A stretch of 64,000 nt of DNA from Bog-950 sp046329495 (GCA_046329495.1 JAXLUO010000004.1:186001-250000), one strand, 5' to 3'; positions 7,490 through 16,251 are shown, counted from the first letter of the stretch. Made by a program: numbers and translations. Notes: generated by a model from the letters alone, not told the origin.

Positions 7490-8932
7490 ATGAATACCCT
7501 GCAGGATATAAGCCCACGGCTGGCCGAAGTTTATACCGTACTTTCCGAAGCTGAAAAGCGTAACCTATTACGTTATCTGCAATCGCCATTTTTTATCACT
7601 GATAAAGCCCTACCCGCCTTGCATACTTACCTGCTGCAAGTTAATACCGATATGGAGGTAGACAAACTACTATTATGGAAAGAGGTATTCGGCAAACAAA
7701 TCTTTAATGAAAAGCGTTTCAGGTATCTGATTTCTGATTTGCTGGAAAGTGTTAGCGATTTCATCTACCTGCAGGATATATTACAGCAAAAACCGGGTTA
7801 TGTACGGACGGTAAGTGAAAACTATACGGCTAAAAATGCTGTATTAAACCGATCAGCCATCGCCGCTAAACTGCTAAAACCAACCAAAGCAGCACAATTA
7901 AACCGTAATGCGCAGTGGTTTCTTGAAAAGCACTTTGAAGATCAACTGCTGGAAGAAGAGCATACCGGCAGTTTAAAGGAATACCGCAAATACCTGAGTG
8001 AACACAGAACCGGTGAGCCATCGGGGCTTGACGCCTACTACCTAATTGAGAAAATGCGCGATATGTGTACCATCGCTAACGATAACAACGTGCTGGGCTT
8101 GCAACATACCGGCTTTAATGCCACCCAGGTTTTGGAAATGGCTTCAGGAAAATCATTTAAAGAGAATCCTTTTGTGCAAGCCTACTGGCACGTTTATCAA
8201 CTACTAACCACCCGTAACAAGCAAGCCTATCTGGGTTTGAAAAAGATAATTGCCTTACAAGGTTTAGAATTGGATGCAAACACGCTTGCAGAGCTCTTTA
8301 CATACGCGCGTAACTACTGCATTGCCCGCGTTAATGCGGGAGAGGAGAGTTATTACAACGAACTATTTGACTTATACGAGCAGGGATTGGATAAGAATAT
8401 TTTGCTTGTGAACGGTGAGCTAAACGAGCGCAACTTTAAAAACATTGTAACCACTGCTTTGCGAACAGCGCGTTATGCCTGGGCACTCGAGTTTATTAAC
8501 GAGTATAAATACAAACTCAACAAACGGGTGCGCGACAATGCAGTAAACTATAATCTCGCCAATTATCATTTTCATAAGAAGGAATACCCTCTGGTATTAA
8601 GGGCATTGCAAAAGGTGCAATTGGCCGACTTGTTTTACGGGCTCGATGGCCGGAGTATGATGCTTAAGTGTTATTACGAAACCGACGAGAAGGAGGCTTT
8701 TATGAATACATACCAAAGCTTTAGAGTGTTTGTACAACGCCGCAAAAATGTTAGTGAACAACACCGGCGCAATTACCTTAACTTTTTACGCATAGCAAAA
8801 AAGCTGATAAACCTGCGTCCGCGCAGTAACGATGCAGCTAAAATTGTGGCGGAGATTGAAAGTAGTAAAGCTATAGCTGATAAAAACTGGTTACTTGAAA
8901 AAGCAAGGGTGTTTTTGCCGGCTAATGACTAA
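7490..8932 (+). CDS. Conserved hypothetical protein, alpha-helical repeat type
   Basis: A 480-residue soluble protein with no signal peptide or membrane helix. It is almost wholly alpha-helical, with short repeating helix pairs in the second half (for example NLANYHFHKKEYPLVLRAL and YRVFVQRRKNVSEQHRRN-type segments) that resemble a TPR-like solenoid. I know similar uncharacterised proteins from Bacteroidota but no named function. It is monocistronic or leads weakly into the VOC gene 29 bases downstream. A TACTTTCG sequence at 7464-7471, one base from the Bacteroidota -7 element, lies 18 bases before the ATG. Confidence 0.8.
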   Translation: MNTLQDISPRLAEVYTVLSEAEKRNLLRYLQSPFFITDKALPALHTYLLQVNTDMEVDKLLLWKEVFGKQIFNEKRFRYLISDLLESVSDFIYLQDILQQKPGYVRTVSENYTAKNAVLNRSAIAAKLLKPTKAAQLNRNAQWFLEKHFEDQLLEEEHTGSLKEYRKYLSEHRTGEPSGLDAYYLIEKMRDMCTIANDNNVLGLQHTGFNATQVLEMASGKSFKENPFVQAYWHVYQLLTTRNKQAYLGLKKIIALQGLELDANTLAELFTYARNYCIARVNAGEESYYNELFDLYEQGLDKNILLVNGELNERNFKNIVTTALRTARYAWALEFINEYKYKLNKRVRDNAVNYNLANYHFHKKEYPLVLRALQKVQLADLFYGLDGRSMMLKCYYETDEKEAFMNTYQSFRVFVQRRKNVSEQHRRNYLNFLRIAKKLINLRPRSNDAAKIVAEIESSKAIADKNWLLEKARVFLPAND

Positions 8933-8961
8933 CTTTATTCAGGACTAATACACGAATAATC

Positions 8962-9339
8962 ATGAATATTCCTGCAAATGAACAGGCTGTAATGCCTTAC
9001 TTGTTATTATCAGGTGCTGAAAAATTTATAGCCTTAACGGTTGCTGTTTTTAATGCGGAGGTGCTTAATCGCATGCATACCCCTGAAGGTAATATACGCC
9101 ATGCACATATTACCATCAGCGGCTGCTCGCTTATGCTGGCAGATGCTACACCCGATTACCCGCCCTGCACCACCGGGTTATTCGTATATGTGCCCGATGC
9201 CAAAGCTGTCTGGGAAAAGGCCTTGCAACTGGGTGCCACAAGCGTTATGGAGCCCGTAGCAACGCCATATGCAAGCTGTGCCGCCGGTTTTAAGGACCCA
9301 TTTGGCAACACATGGTGGCCTGCCACCCCTTTAAATTGA
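8962..9339 (+). CDS. VOC-superfamily (PhnB-like) protein
   Basis: A 125-residue protein with the paired beta-alpha-beta-beta-beta modules of the vicinal oxygen chelate fold. Matching signatures: MPYLLLSGAEKFI at the N-terminus, HAHITISGCSLMLADATPD in the middle, LFVYVPDAKAVWEKALQLGA, and the closing AGFKDPFGNTWWPAT, which is the hallmark ending of PhnB/glyoxalase-like members. Members range from glyoxalase-like enzymes to antibiotic-binding proteins, and the substrate cannot be called here. It follows the helical-repeat gene by 29 bases and may be co-transcribed. Confidence 0.87.
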   Translation: MNIPANEQAVMPYLLLSGAEKFIALTVAVFNAEVLNRMHTPEGNIRHAHITISGCSLMLADATPDYPPCTTGLFVYVPDAKAVWEKALQLGATSVMEPVATPYASCAAGFKDPFGNTWWPATPLN

Positions 9340-9409
9340 TATTTTAACCTTCCGTTAAACTTTCTTATCCATATTTGCTGATGGCCCTTTTACAGTGCGT
9401 AATAAGTAC

Positions 9410-9417
9410 TATTTTTG
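9410..9417 (+). promoter_or_regulatory. Candidate -7 promoter element
   Basis: TATTTTTG matches the Bacteroidota -7 consensus TAnnTTTG exactly and lies 19 bases before the ATG at 9437. No good TTTG lies 19-21 bases upstream (a TTTT sits 18 away), so this is a partial match. Confidence 0.4.
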
Positions 9418-9436
9418 AGCACAGCAATATATTCCG

Positions 9437-10897
9437 ATGAAGAAATTACTCCTCCTGCCGTTTTTTGCTTTACTAACGTTCCTCGGCAATGCCCAGGTAG
9501 GTATTAACATACTTATACCCGATAGCAGCGCCGTGTTACAACTGGAAAGTAATAACCGCGGTTTAGGCTTGCCCCGCCTTAATACACCGCAACGCGATGC
9601 AATCACAAATCCATTGAAAGGCTTAACTATTTTCAATACCACCGATAGCCTTATTGAGTATTGGAATGGAGAGTGTTGGTTAAAAACCTACGAGAAGAAT
9701 TGCTACGAGTGTGAATTTACCCTTAGCATTGATGACCCTACTGATACGCTGGATCGTATTTACAGCGATTCGGTTAGTTCTGTAATATCTGTAGCGCATA
9801 CCCATGGAAACCAACCTATCTCGGTAATATTCTTAACCAGTTTACCACAAGGAGTTACAGCTTACTTTAATGGTAACCCTACTATTGATACTGCCGGAAG
9901 CGTGGAGATTGTAGTAAAGGCCGACTGGTGTGCCACTGCAGGAGGGAACTACCCGATTGTGGTGCAGGCATTATGCGGTGATAAGATCCACTTTATAACT
10001 TACAACATCTACATCCGTCCTCCACAGGTTATTACCATACCTACCGACCAAATGGATTACAACCTGCAGGCGATGAACAACCTGCCAACCAGTCCTGCTC
10101 AGTTTTTGGTATTGAATATTAACAATGCAGTTGAATTGCGCGCTACTACCACAGCCGGCCCGGCTTTTACCACCGGTAACCTGGATGCTAACTCGCTTTT
10201 GTGTATTAACAACGGCGGTGATGTTTTAGGCCGTGGTGGTGATGGTGGTTCGTTTACTTTTAACGGTAACCTGTTGGTAGTTGGTGGCGAACAAGGTAAA
10301 GCGGGTGGTAATGCAATGGAACTAAACTGCAGAACAATCCTGAATAATGCCGGCGCTGTTTATGGCGGTGGTAGTGGTGGTGGTTCCGTAGGTTTTGGTA
10401 TCGGCACGCCAAGTATTCCTATCATTGGCCAAATCGTTATTGGCTTTGGTATGTGTGGTGGTGGCGGTTCCGAATCGGGCCAGGGCGGTGTAACCAACAG
10501 TGGTGGTATTACCCTCGGTATTTTTCAAAGTGGTGGCAATGCTACCTGTTGTATTAATTCAGTTCCGGGTCAAGGGCCAACTGCTAACTACCCTATTTCC
10601 ATTCCAATCAGTATTGCAAGCATCAACCTCGATCCTTCTGCCTATGGCGGTAATGGTGGGGCCTTCGGCCAATCAGGCACACCGGGCTATATTGATGTTG
10701 ATATAGAAGTTTGTGTACAAATCCCAATCATTGGTCAGGTTTGTATTCCAATTCCAATTCCGGGCGGTTTCTTGCCATTTTACGGCCCAACCAGTGCTGC
10801 GCCGGGTAACGCCATCAAACACGCTAACCACCCTTTAATTGGTATTAACAACGGCACCTACAACTCAGCTCAAATTAAAGGTATTGTAGGACCGTAG
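9437..10897 (+). CDS. Exported protein with phage tail-tip-like glycine-rich C-terminal half
   Basis: A 486-residue protein with a signal peptide (MKKLLLLPFFALLTFLGNAQ). The next ~65 residues (VGINILIPDSSAVLQLESN ... GLPRLNTPQRDAI ... NGECWLKTY) are the usual N-terminal head of Bacteroidota fibre-like proteins. A beta-rich domain follows (~75-195). The C-terminal half (~230-486) is Gly-rich with a distinct order: a residue-repeat rung with NNGGDVLGRGGDGG, a GGNAM...NNAGAVYGGGSGGG rung, a variable loop with IPIIGQIVIGFG, another GGNGGAFGQSG segment, a second loop with IPIIGQVCIPIPIPGG, and a closing APGNAIKHANHPLIGINNGTY. That order closely recalls tail-tip adhesins of lambda-J or gp38 type. 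No T9SS domain is evident. The ligand is unknown; a surface adhesin is the best inference. Confidence 0.75.
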   Translation: MKKLLLLPFFALLTFLGNAQVGINILIPDSSAVLQLESNNRGLGLPRLNTPQRDAITNPLKGLTIFNTTDSLIEYWNGECWLKTYEKNCYECEFTLSIDDPTDTLDRIYSDSVSSVISVAHTHGNQPISVIFLTSLPQGVTAYFNGNPTIDTAGSVEIVVKADWCATAGGNYPIVVQALCGDKIHFITYNIYIRPPQVITIPTDQMDYNLQAMNNLPTSPAQFLVLNINNAVELRATTTAGPAFTTGNLDANSLLCINNGGDVLGRGGDGGSFTFNGNLLVVGGEQGKAGGNAMELNCRTILNNAGAVYGGGSGGGSVGFGIGTPSIPIIGQIVIGFGMCGGGGSESGQGGVTNSGGITLGIFQSGGNATCCINSVPGQGPTANYPISIPISIASINLDPSAYGGNGGAFGQSGTPGYIDVDIEVCVQIPIIGQVCIPIPIPGGFLPFYGPTSAAPGNAIKHANHPLIGINNGTYNSAQIKGIVGP

Positions 10898-10943
10898 TTG
10901 GCACTTTAACTTTTAAAAACACAGAACATCTTATAAAAGCGAT

Positions 10944-11597
10944 ATGAAGAAAGGATTAGCAATTATCTCCTCCCTGTTACTGATGGCCCAGTTGGCTTTT
11001 GCAGGCAAAGGGTTGATAGTAGAACAAAAATATACAACCTCGGTGGGCACCAGTGCCAATATAACCGTTACCTGGTATGTAACCGATAACGCCGTTAAAA
11101 TGAAGATGACCTTTAGCGACGGTACCGTTAATACTGTATCAAGTTTTATACCTGATAAAAAAACAGCCAGTATGCTATCATACAACGAAGCTGCTGCCGC
11201 TGATGGTAAAAAAACCTACTTCTCTGTTCCGGTTGATAAAATCCATACGCCCGCCGGCATGGACGCTACCAATGTAAAAGTTACCCGCACCGGCGAAACA
11301 CAAAATTTAAGTGGTTTTAACTGCGAAAAGGTGATTGTAACTACCAGCAATACCGTAACCGAAATGTGGGTTACCAAGGATTTTAAAGCCAGTTATTTTC
11401 AATTTGCCCCTTACTTCCGCAGTAGTTACGAAATGCTTGGCCTTAGCCAGGAACAGTTAAAAGGTTTTCCTTTAAAATCGGAAACAAAAGACCTGAGCGG
11501 TAAGGTATTGAGCGCTTACGATCTGCTCTCGGCTAAACAAAGCGAAATAAGCGACAGCGAGTTTGTGGTTCCTGCGGGTTACGAAAAAGCCAGATAA
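10944..11597 (+). CDS. DUF4412-like exported protein
   Basis: A 217-residue protein with a signal peptide (MKKGLAIISSLLLMAQLAFA). The mature part has the DUF4412 look: an early IVEQKYTT strand, VKMKMTFSDGTVN, then the pattern NLSGFNCEKVIVTTSN ... TEMWVTKDF and a C-terminal ending in a proline-rich VVPAGYEKAR. Such proteins are found in the periplasm or at the outer membrane, and their role is unknown. It lies 46 bases after the tail-tip-like gene on the same strand and ends at a strong hairpin, so the two may form a transcription unit. Confidence 0.8.
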   Translation: MKKGLAIISSLLLMAQLAFAGKGLIVEQKYTTSVGTSANITVTWYVTDNAVKMKMTFSDGTVNTVSSFIPDKKTASMLSYNEAAAADGKKTYFSVPVDKIHTPAGMDATNVKVTRTGETQNLSGFNCEKVIVTTSNTVTEMWVTKDFKASYFQFAPYFRSSYEMLGLSQEQLKGFPLKSETKDLSGKVLSAYDLLSAKQSEISDSEFVVPAGYEKAR

Positions 11598-11618
11598 TTT
11601 CAGCAAGCAAAATATATG

Positions 11619-11648
11619 GAACGGGCCTTAGGTATCTAAGGCCCGTTC
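11619..11648. terminator. Bidirectional terminator hairpin
   Basis: A perfect 13-bp stem (left arm 11619-11631 GAACGGGCCTTAG, right arm 11636-11648) with a GTAT loop sits in the 55 bases between two convergent genes. It is AT-rich on both flanks (TTATTTAT on the + side, ATATATTTT on the minus side), so it probably serves both. Confidence 0.8.
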
Positions 11649-11652
11649 TTAT

Positions 11653-12660
11653 TTATAAACCTTTCAATACATCTAATGTATAAGCCAGCATTTCGTCCGT
11701 AATATCCAAATGCGTAACCATGCGCACCAGTGTAGGGGAGAAGGGGGAAGTTTTAATTCCTTTGGCTGCCAGTTTAGCAGCCGTAGAGGCTGAATCTTCT
11801 ACTTCGAATATCACAATATTGGTATCAGCCGGCAATACCTTTTTAACCCATTCGCAATCCGCTAAAGCTGCTGCCAGTTGTTTGGCTTTATCGTGGTCCT
11901 GTTGTAGTCGGGCAATGTTATTATCCAATGCATAAATACAGGCAGCAGCCAGTATGCCGCTTTGCCGCATACCACCGCCCATTACCTTGCGTATTTTGCG
12001 GCTCTTTCTAATAAACTCCTTACTACCTAACAATACACTGCCGGCGGGGGCTCCTAAACCTTTACTGATACAAACAGAAACACTGTCAAACAAACCATGT
12101 ATATCAGCCGGGCTTTTCTGCAATGTGGTAAGCGCATTGTAAATACGTGCACCATCAAGGTGTATAATTAAGTTTTTACTGCGGCAGAAGTCACTGATAA
12201 CTTTCATTTCTTCGATGGTATAAACGCTACCACCGCCTTTATTTACGGTGTTTTCAATAGCCACCATGCGGGTATTGGGGTACCAGTCAAAATCCGGCAA
12301 AATCAATTCTTCAATTTGTGCCACGGTCATTCGGCCGCGGTCGCCATCAGTTAGCCGTACTGATACACCAGAATGAAAAGCCCATCCTCCTGTTTCGTAA
12401 TTATAGATATGGCATATTTTATCGCAGATTACCTCATCCAGTGGTTGGGTATGAGCTTTCACGGCTATCTGGTTGGTCATGGTGCCTGATGGACAAAAAA
12501 GGCCCGCTTCAAAGCCAAATAAGGCAGCCGCTTTTTCTTCCAGTTTTTTAACCGTAGGGTCTTCGCCAAACACGTCATCTCCCAACTCGGCATTCATCAT
12601 AGCCTCCAGCATCGCCTTCGAAGGCTTGGTAAGGGTATCGCTGCGCAGATCAACTATCAT
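11653..12660 (-). CDS. ltaE: Low-specificity L-threonine aldolase
   Basis: A PLP enzyme of 335 residues that cleaves L-threonine or L-allo-threonine to glycine and acetaldehyde. Family marks: N-terminal DLRSDTLTKPS, GDDVFGEDPTV, the PLP-ring site HLDGARI (Asp169), and the Schiff-base lysine Lys200 in CISKGLGAPAGS, followed by RKVMGGGMRQSG. The length is standard and no key residue is missing. It overlaps the upstream rhomboid gene by 4 bases (ATGA), so the two are translationally coupled. Third gene of the rlmH-rhomboid-ltaE operon. Confidence 0.95.
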   Translation of the reverse strand: MIVDLRSDTLTKPSKAMLEAMMNAELGDDVFGEDPTVKKLEEKAAALFGFEAGLFCPSGTMTNQIAVKAHTQPLDEVICDKICHIYNYETGGWAFHSGVSVRLTDGDRGRMTVAQIEELILPDFDWYPNTRMVAIENTVNKGGGSVYTIEEMKVISDFCRSKNLIIHLDGARIYNALTTLQKSPADIHGLFDSVSVCISKGLGAPAGSVLLGSKEFIRKSRKIRKVMGGGMRQSGILAAACIYALDNNIARLQQDHDKAKQLAAALADCEWVKKVLPADTNIVIFEVEDSASTAAKLAAKGIKTSPFSPTLVRMVTHLDITDEMLAYTLDVLKGL

Positions 12661-13271
12661 GGCAATATGCTTTTTACAAAGTGTTCAACAATATAAGCGT
12701 GACCGATCATCGGAAAAAAGAAGCCGAAAATGGCCCCCATAAAATGCGCCATGTGGTCAATACGCGATCCTCCGCGTTGTGCAAATACGGTAGAAAGCAC
12801 CAGATATAAGGCACCTAATATCCAGGCAGGTAACGGTATTGGTATAAAGTAGATTTGAATGTCGCGGCTATTGGGGTAAAACAATACAAAGGCAAACAAT
12901 ATTGCGCTTACTGCACCTGAGGCTCCCACACTGTTATAGAACGAATCATCGCGGTGTTTTACCAGGTTATAGGAATTGGCAAAGGCGGCAGCCAAAAAAT
13001 AAAAAAGGATGTAAACGGTGCTGCCATATTGCCCGTAAGTAACTGAGAACTGCCTTTCGATAATATTGCCAAAGGAATACAGGGCCAGCATATTAAACAT
13101 CAAATGCGCCAGATCGGCATGCAGAAATACATTGGATATCATCCGGTGGTATTCACGGTTATGCCAAATGTCCACAGCATTAAATTTCAATTGGTCAAAT
13201 ACTTTCCTATCCGAAAAAGCATAAAGCGATATGCCAACAGTAATAATCACTAATAACAGAGTAATGCTCAT
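12657..13271 (-). CDS. Rhomboid-family intramembrane serine protease
   Basis: A 204-residue membrane protein with six hydrophobic helices. It has the rhomboid signatures: HADLAHLMFN (His56 and Asn60, oxyanion region), the catalytic serine in GASGAV (Ser118), and the catalytic histidine in AHFMGAIFG (His176). Rhomboids cut transmembrane helices within the membrane; the substrate here is unknown. It lies 3 bases downstream of rlmH and overlaps ltaE by 4 bases. The only oddity is the minimal size, close to a bare six-helix core. Confidence 0.92.
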   Translation of the reverse strand: MSITLLLVIITVGISLYAFSDRKVFDQLKFNAVDIWHNREYHRMISNVFLHADLAHLMFNMLALYSFGNIIERQFSVTYGQYGSTVYILFYFLAAAFANSYNLVKHRDDSFYNSVGASGAVSAILFAFVLFYPNSRDIQIYFIPIPLPAWILGALYLVLSTVFAQRGGSRIDHMAHFMGAIFGFFFPMIGHAYIVEHFVKSILP

Positions 13272-13274
13272 GGT

Positions 13275-13745
13275 TTAGCTATGGTGGTATGGTTCGTTGT
13301 TTAAAATGGTAAATGCACGGTAAAGTTGCTCGGCAAATATGGCCCGTATTATCTGGTGCGAGAAGGTCATTTTCGATAAACTTACTTTTGCATTGCTGCG
13401 TTGGTAAACTGCTTCCGAAAAACCATAAGCCCCGCCAATCACAAAACAGATGTTCTTATGTGATTGATTGAACCATTCGTTCAGCCGTGCAGCAAACTGA
13501 ACGCTGGTAAACTCTTTGCCGTTTTCATCCAGCAGCACTACAAAATCGGTAGCTATAATCTTCTTCATCTGCAATTGACCTTCCAGTTCCTTCACCTTCT
13601 CACGATCCTGTATTCGTATGCTGTTATTATCCAGTAATACCTCCTCAAAACGGGTATAACGGTTAATGCGCTTCGCATAATCATCAAAAATGGCCCTAAT
13701 TTCCGGACTGGTGGTTTTACCCGTTACCAGCAGTGTTATTTTCAT
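13275..13745 (-). CDS. rlmH: 23S rRNA (pseudouridine1915-N3)-methyltransferase RlmH
   Basis: A SPOUT-fold methyltransferase that uses SAM to methylate pseudouridine 1915 in helix 69 of 23S rRNA. The true start is the ATG at 13745 (MKITLLVTGKT), giving the standard 156 residues; longer in-frame starts upstream add unrelated sequence and run into the divergent gene. Family motifs: LDENGKEFTS, FVIGGAYGFS (the SAM-binding knot), LSKMTFSHQIIRAIFAEQLYRA and the conserved C-terminal NNEPYHH. First gene of the operon with rhomboid and ltaE. Confidence 0.95.
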   Translation of the reverse strand: MKITLLVTGKTTSPEIRAIFDDYAKRINRYTRFEEVLLDNNSIRIQDREKVKELEGQLQMKKIIATDFVVLLDENGKEFTSVQFAARLNEWFNQSHKNICFVIGGAYGFSEAVYQRSNAKVSLSKMTFSHQIIRAIFAEQLYRAFTILNNEPYHHS

Positions 13746-13799
13746 GCAGGTTTGTAATTGATGGGAGCGAATATATTTTAGCGGCCAAATAATAAGACC

Positions 13800-14240
13800 A
13801 TGAAAATCAAATCGGCTGTAAAAATAGCTTGTTTTCTGTTGCTGCTGGCTTCCGCAGGTTTGCAGAGTTGCAAAAGCAAGAGCAATCTGTTGGTAGGCAC
13901 CTGGCGTATCGAAAGTCTGAAATACGAAGAAGAACTGCCTGCTGAGATGCAAACAGCCGTGAACACCTGGGTACAGTCCATGGAAGAGAACTACAGCATT
14001 ACCTACCGCGCCGATGGCACGTTTACTGCCACCTCTGCCGGACAAAGCACCGAGGGCAAATGGCACTTAAACTGGAATAATACCCAGATAAGCAATACCG
14101 GCCCCGATGGCAAGGAGCGCAACTTTGAAATTGTGGAACTTAACCCTGGCAAGTTTGTATTTAAAGTTACAGAAGAAGCGCAGAGCGCCGAAGGCAAGAA
14201 AAGCCAGGTAGTTATTTTCGCAATGGTTCCTAAAAAATAA
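13800..14240 (+). CDS. Lipocalin-like lipoprotein (first of tandem pair)
   Basis: A 146-residue protein with a lipoprotein signal peptide (LASAGLQSCKSKS; the Cys is about residue 24). After it comes LLVGTWRIESLKYE, the opening strand pattern of lipocalin-like domains in Bacteroidota, then FTATSAGQSTEGKWHLNW and an FVFKV strand. It probably forms a small beta-barrel on the periplasmic or outer-membrane face. The next gene starts 2 bases after its stop and codes for a similar protein, so the two probably arose by duplication. Confidence 0.78.
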   Translation: MKIKSAVKIACFLLLLASAGLQSCKSKSNLLVGTWRIESLKYEEELPAEMQTAVNTWVQSMEENYSITYRADGTFTATSAGQSTEGKWHLNWNNTQISNTGPDGKERNFEIVELNPGKFVFKVTEEAQSAEGKKSQVVIFAMVPKK

Positions 14241-14242
14241 GT

Positions 14243-14644
14243 ATGAAAGCTAAACATATCCTTGTTGCCCTCGTGGCCGTATTGTTCCTCTCTCAGTGTA
14301 AAAATAAAACGGTTGAACAGCTAACCGGTATCTGGCAGGTTAGTAAAGCCGATGTAAACGGCACCTCCATTGATGGCAGTACGTTGGGCAATTGGTTATG
14401 GGAGTTTAACGACGAAGGTGGCTATCTTGTATTAGCAGCAGGTGCTAAGGAAAAAGGCACTTATAAAGTAACCGGCCAAACCTTAACCCTTAAATCGGTA
14501 ACATATAAGGACCGTGCCGAAACTGTGTATACCATCTCCTCGCTCGACTCGGTTAACCTGGTGCTGCATTCCGAAAGTAATGGCAACAAATCAACCTTTA
14601 CATTTATCCGCAAGGGCGAGGGTGAAGTAGGAGAGGACGACTAA
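14243..14644 (+). CDS. Lipocalin-like lipoprotein (second of tandem pair)
   Basis: A 133-residue lipoprotein (signal MKAKHILVALVAVLFLSQC, Cys19), followed by the same strand pattern as its neighbour: QLTGIWQVSKADVNG, WEFNDEGGYLVLAAG, GTYKVTGQTLTLKS and FTFIRKGEG. The start codon lies 2 bases after the previous stop. It leads into nfeD-floA 44 bases downstream, so the pair may be part of the same transcript. Ligand or partner unknown. Confidence 0.75.
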   Translation: MKAKHILVALVAVLFLSQCKNKTVEQLTGIWQVSKADVNGTSIDGSTLGNWLWEFNDEGGYLVLAAGAKEKGTYKVTGQTLTLKSVTYKDRAETVYTISSLDSVNLVLHSESNGNKSTFTFIRKGEGEVGEDD

Positions 14645-14688
14645 CAAATTTTGCTTTCCTGCTTCATTAACTTCTATATATTAGCCCT

Positions 14689-15162
14689 ATGACCCTTGCC
14701 TTTATCATAGCCATACTGTTAGTAGGGTTTGCGCTCATCTTTCTCGAGATATTCTTTATACCCGGCACTACCTTGTTTGGTATCGCCGGTGGGGTAGCTG
14801 TGTTAATTGGTGTTTTAATGATGTATGGCTATTACGGTTCAACCGTAGGGCATATTACACTTATCACTTGCCTTATCGCCATTGTTATCTCTGTTTTTAT
14901 GGGCTTTAAGGTCATTCAATCCAATAAACTGGCTATGAAAGGCGAGATAAACAGCAAGGTAAACAACGAAGATGTTTCCTTCATTTCTATTGGTGAAACC
15001 GGCATTACGTTAACTGAACTACGCCCCAATGGCAAAGCCAATATCGGTGGTAAAAAAGTAGAGGTTTATTCCACCGGTGATTATATTGCACGCAATTCGC
15101 CTGTAGAAGTATTTAAAGTAACCGGCAATAAAGTTTTTGTTCAACCCCATAATAACTCCTAA
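14689..15162 (+). CDS. NfeD-like membrane protein
   Basis: A 157-residue protein with three to four N-terminal hydrophobic helices (IFLEIFFIPGTTLFGIAGG is the typical NfeD stretch) and a C-terminal soluble OB-fold part with GETGITLTELRPNGKANIGGKKVEVYSTGDYIARNSPVEV split across residues ~105-150. NfeD-type proteins work next to flotillin- or stomatin-like proteins in membrane microdomains. The floA gene starts 3 bases downstream, which matches that partnership. Confidence 0.88.
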   Translation: MTLAFIIAILLVGFALIFLEIFFIPGTTLFGIAGGVAVLIGVLMMYGYYGSTVGHITLITCLIAIVISVFMGFKVIQSNKLAMKGEINSKVNNEDVSFISIGETGITLTELRPNGKANIGGKKVEVYSTGDYIARNSPVEVFKVTGNKVFVQPHNNS

Positions 15163-15165
15163 CGT

Positions 15166-16140
15166 ATGGATACACCCCTCCCTATTTTTGTATTAGCGGG
15201 CATCATTGTTTTCGTGCTGCTGATCCTGTTTTGGCTGTTGCCAATCCCATTATGGCTATCAGCCCGTTTTGCAAACGTTGATATCAGCCTTATCCAGTTG
15301 CTGTTCATGCGTTTCCGCCGTGTGCCGCCTACTACCATCGTTAATGCCATGGTAATGGGTCATAAAGCCGGTTTACCGGTAGAGCGTGATATGCTGGAAG
15401 CACACTACCTTGCCGGTGGTAATGTAGATCGTGTGGTGCGTGCCCTTATCAGCGCCGACAAAGCCAATATTGAACTCGATTTCCGTGCAGCAACTGCCAT
15501 TGATCTGGCAGGCCGGAACGTGTTCGAAGCCGTGCAAATGAGCGTTCAACCCCGTATTATCGAAAGCCCGCCGGTAACTGCTGTAGCAAAGGATGGTATT
15601 CAGCTTATCACCAAAGCACGTGTAACCGTGCGCGCTAACATCAAGCAATTGGTGGGTGGTGCAGGCGAAGAAACCGTTTTGGCCCGGGTAGGTGAAGGTA
15701 TCGTAACCTGTATTGGTAGCAGCGAAAGCCACAAACAGGTAATGGAGAACCCCGATTCTATCTCTAAGGTGGTATTAGCTAAAGGTCTGGATGCCGGCAC
15801 TGCCTTCGAAATCTTATCTATTGATATCGCCGACATCGACATCGGTAAAAACATTGGTGCCGCCCTGCAAATGGACCAGGCCAATGCCGATAAAAACATT
15901 GCCCAGGCAAAGGCCGAAGAGCGCCGCGCTATGGCAATCGCCTTAGAGCAGGAGATGAAAGCTAAAGCCCAGGAAGCCCGTGCACGCGTTATCGAAGCCG
16001 AAGCGCAAATTCCAATTGCTATGGCCGATGCATTTAAAAACGGTCAGTTAGGAGTTATGGATTACTACAAAATGCAAAACATACAGGCAGACACCAGCAT
16101 GCGCGAGAACATCGCTAAAAACCCTAACGACAAAAAGTAA
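15166..16140 (+). CDS. floA: Flotillin-like protein FloA
   Basis: A 324-residue membrane-associated protein of the FloA (YqfA, UPF0365) family, which organises membrane microdomains. It has an N-terminal hydrophobic hairpin (residues ~5-30), RRVPPTTIVNAMVMGHKAGL, the PHB-like core with TAVAKDGIQLITKARVTVRAN, ILSIDIADIDIGKNIGAALQ and a C-terminal Ala/Glu-rich coiled coil with AEERRAMAIALEQEMKAKAQ-type heptads. The length is standard. It is directly downstream of the NfeD-like gene and followed by a strong terminator. Confidence 0.95.
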   Translation: MDTPLPIFVLAGIIVFVLLILFWLLPIPLWLSARFANVDISLIQLLFMRFRRVPPTTIVNAMVMGHKAGLPVERDMLEAHYLAGGNVDRVVRALISADKANIELDFRAATAIDLAGRNVFEAVQMSVQPRIIESPPVTAVAKDGIQLITKARVTVRANIKQLVGGAGEETVLARVGEGIVTCIGSSESHKQVMENPDSISKVVLAKGLDAGTAFEILSIDIADIDIGKNIGAALQMDQANADKNIAQAKAEERRAMAIALEQEMKAKAQEARARVIEAEAQIPIAMADAFKNGQLGVMDYYKMQNIQADTSMRENIAKNPNDKK

Positions 16141-16159
16141 CTACACAATTTCTACTTCA

Positions 16160-16193
16160 AAAAAGCCGCTGAATTTTTTCTGCGGCTTTTTTG
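16160..16193 (+). terminator. Terminator of the nfeD-floA operon
   Basis: AAAAAGCCGC and GCGGCTTTTT form a 10-bp stem (16160-16169 with 16182-16191), with a T-run on the + strand, 19 bases after the floA stop. Confidence 0.85.
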
Positions 16194-16251
16194 TTTATAC
16201 CTACAATATTTATGTAATGCAATCGTCTGCTCTTTAACTCAGCCGCTTGTT

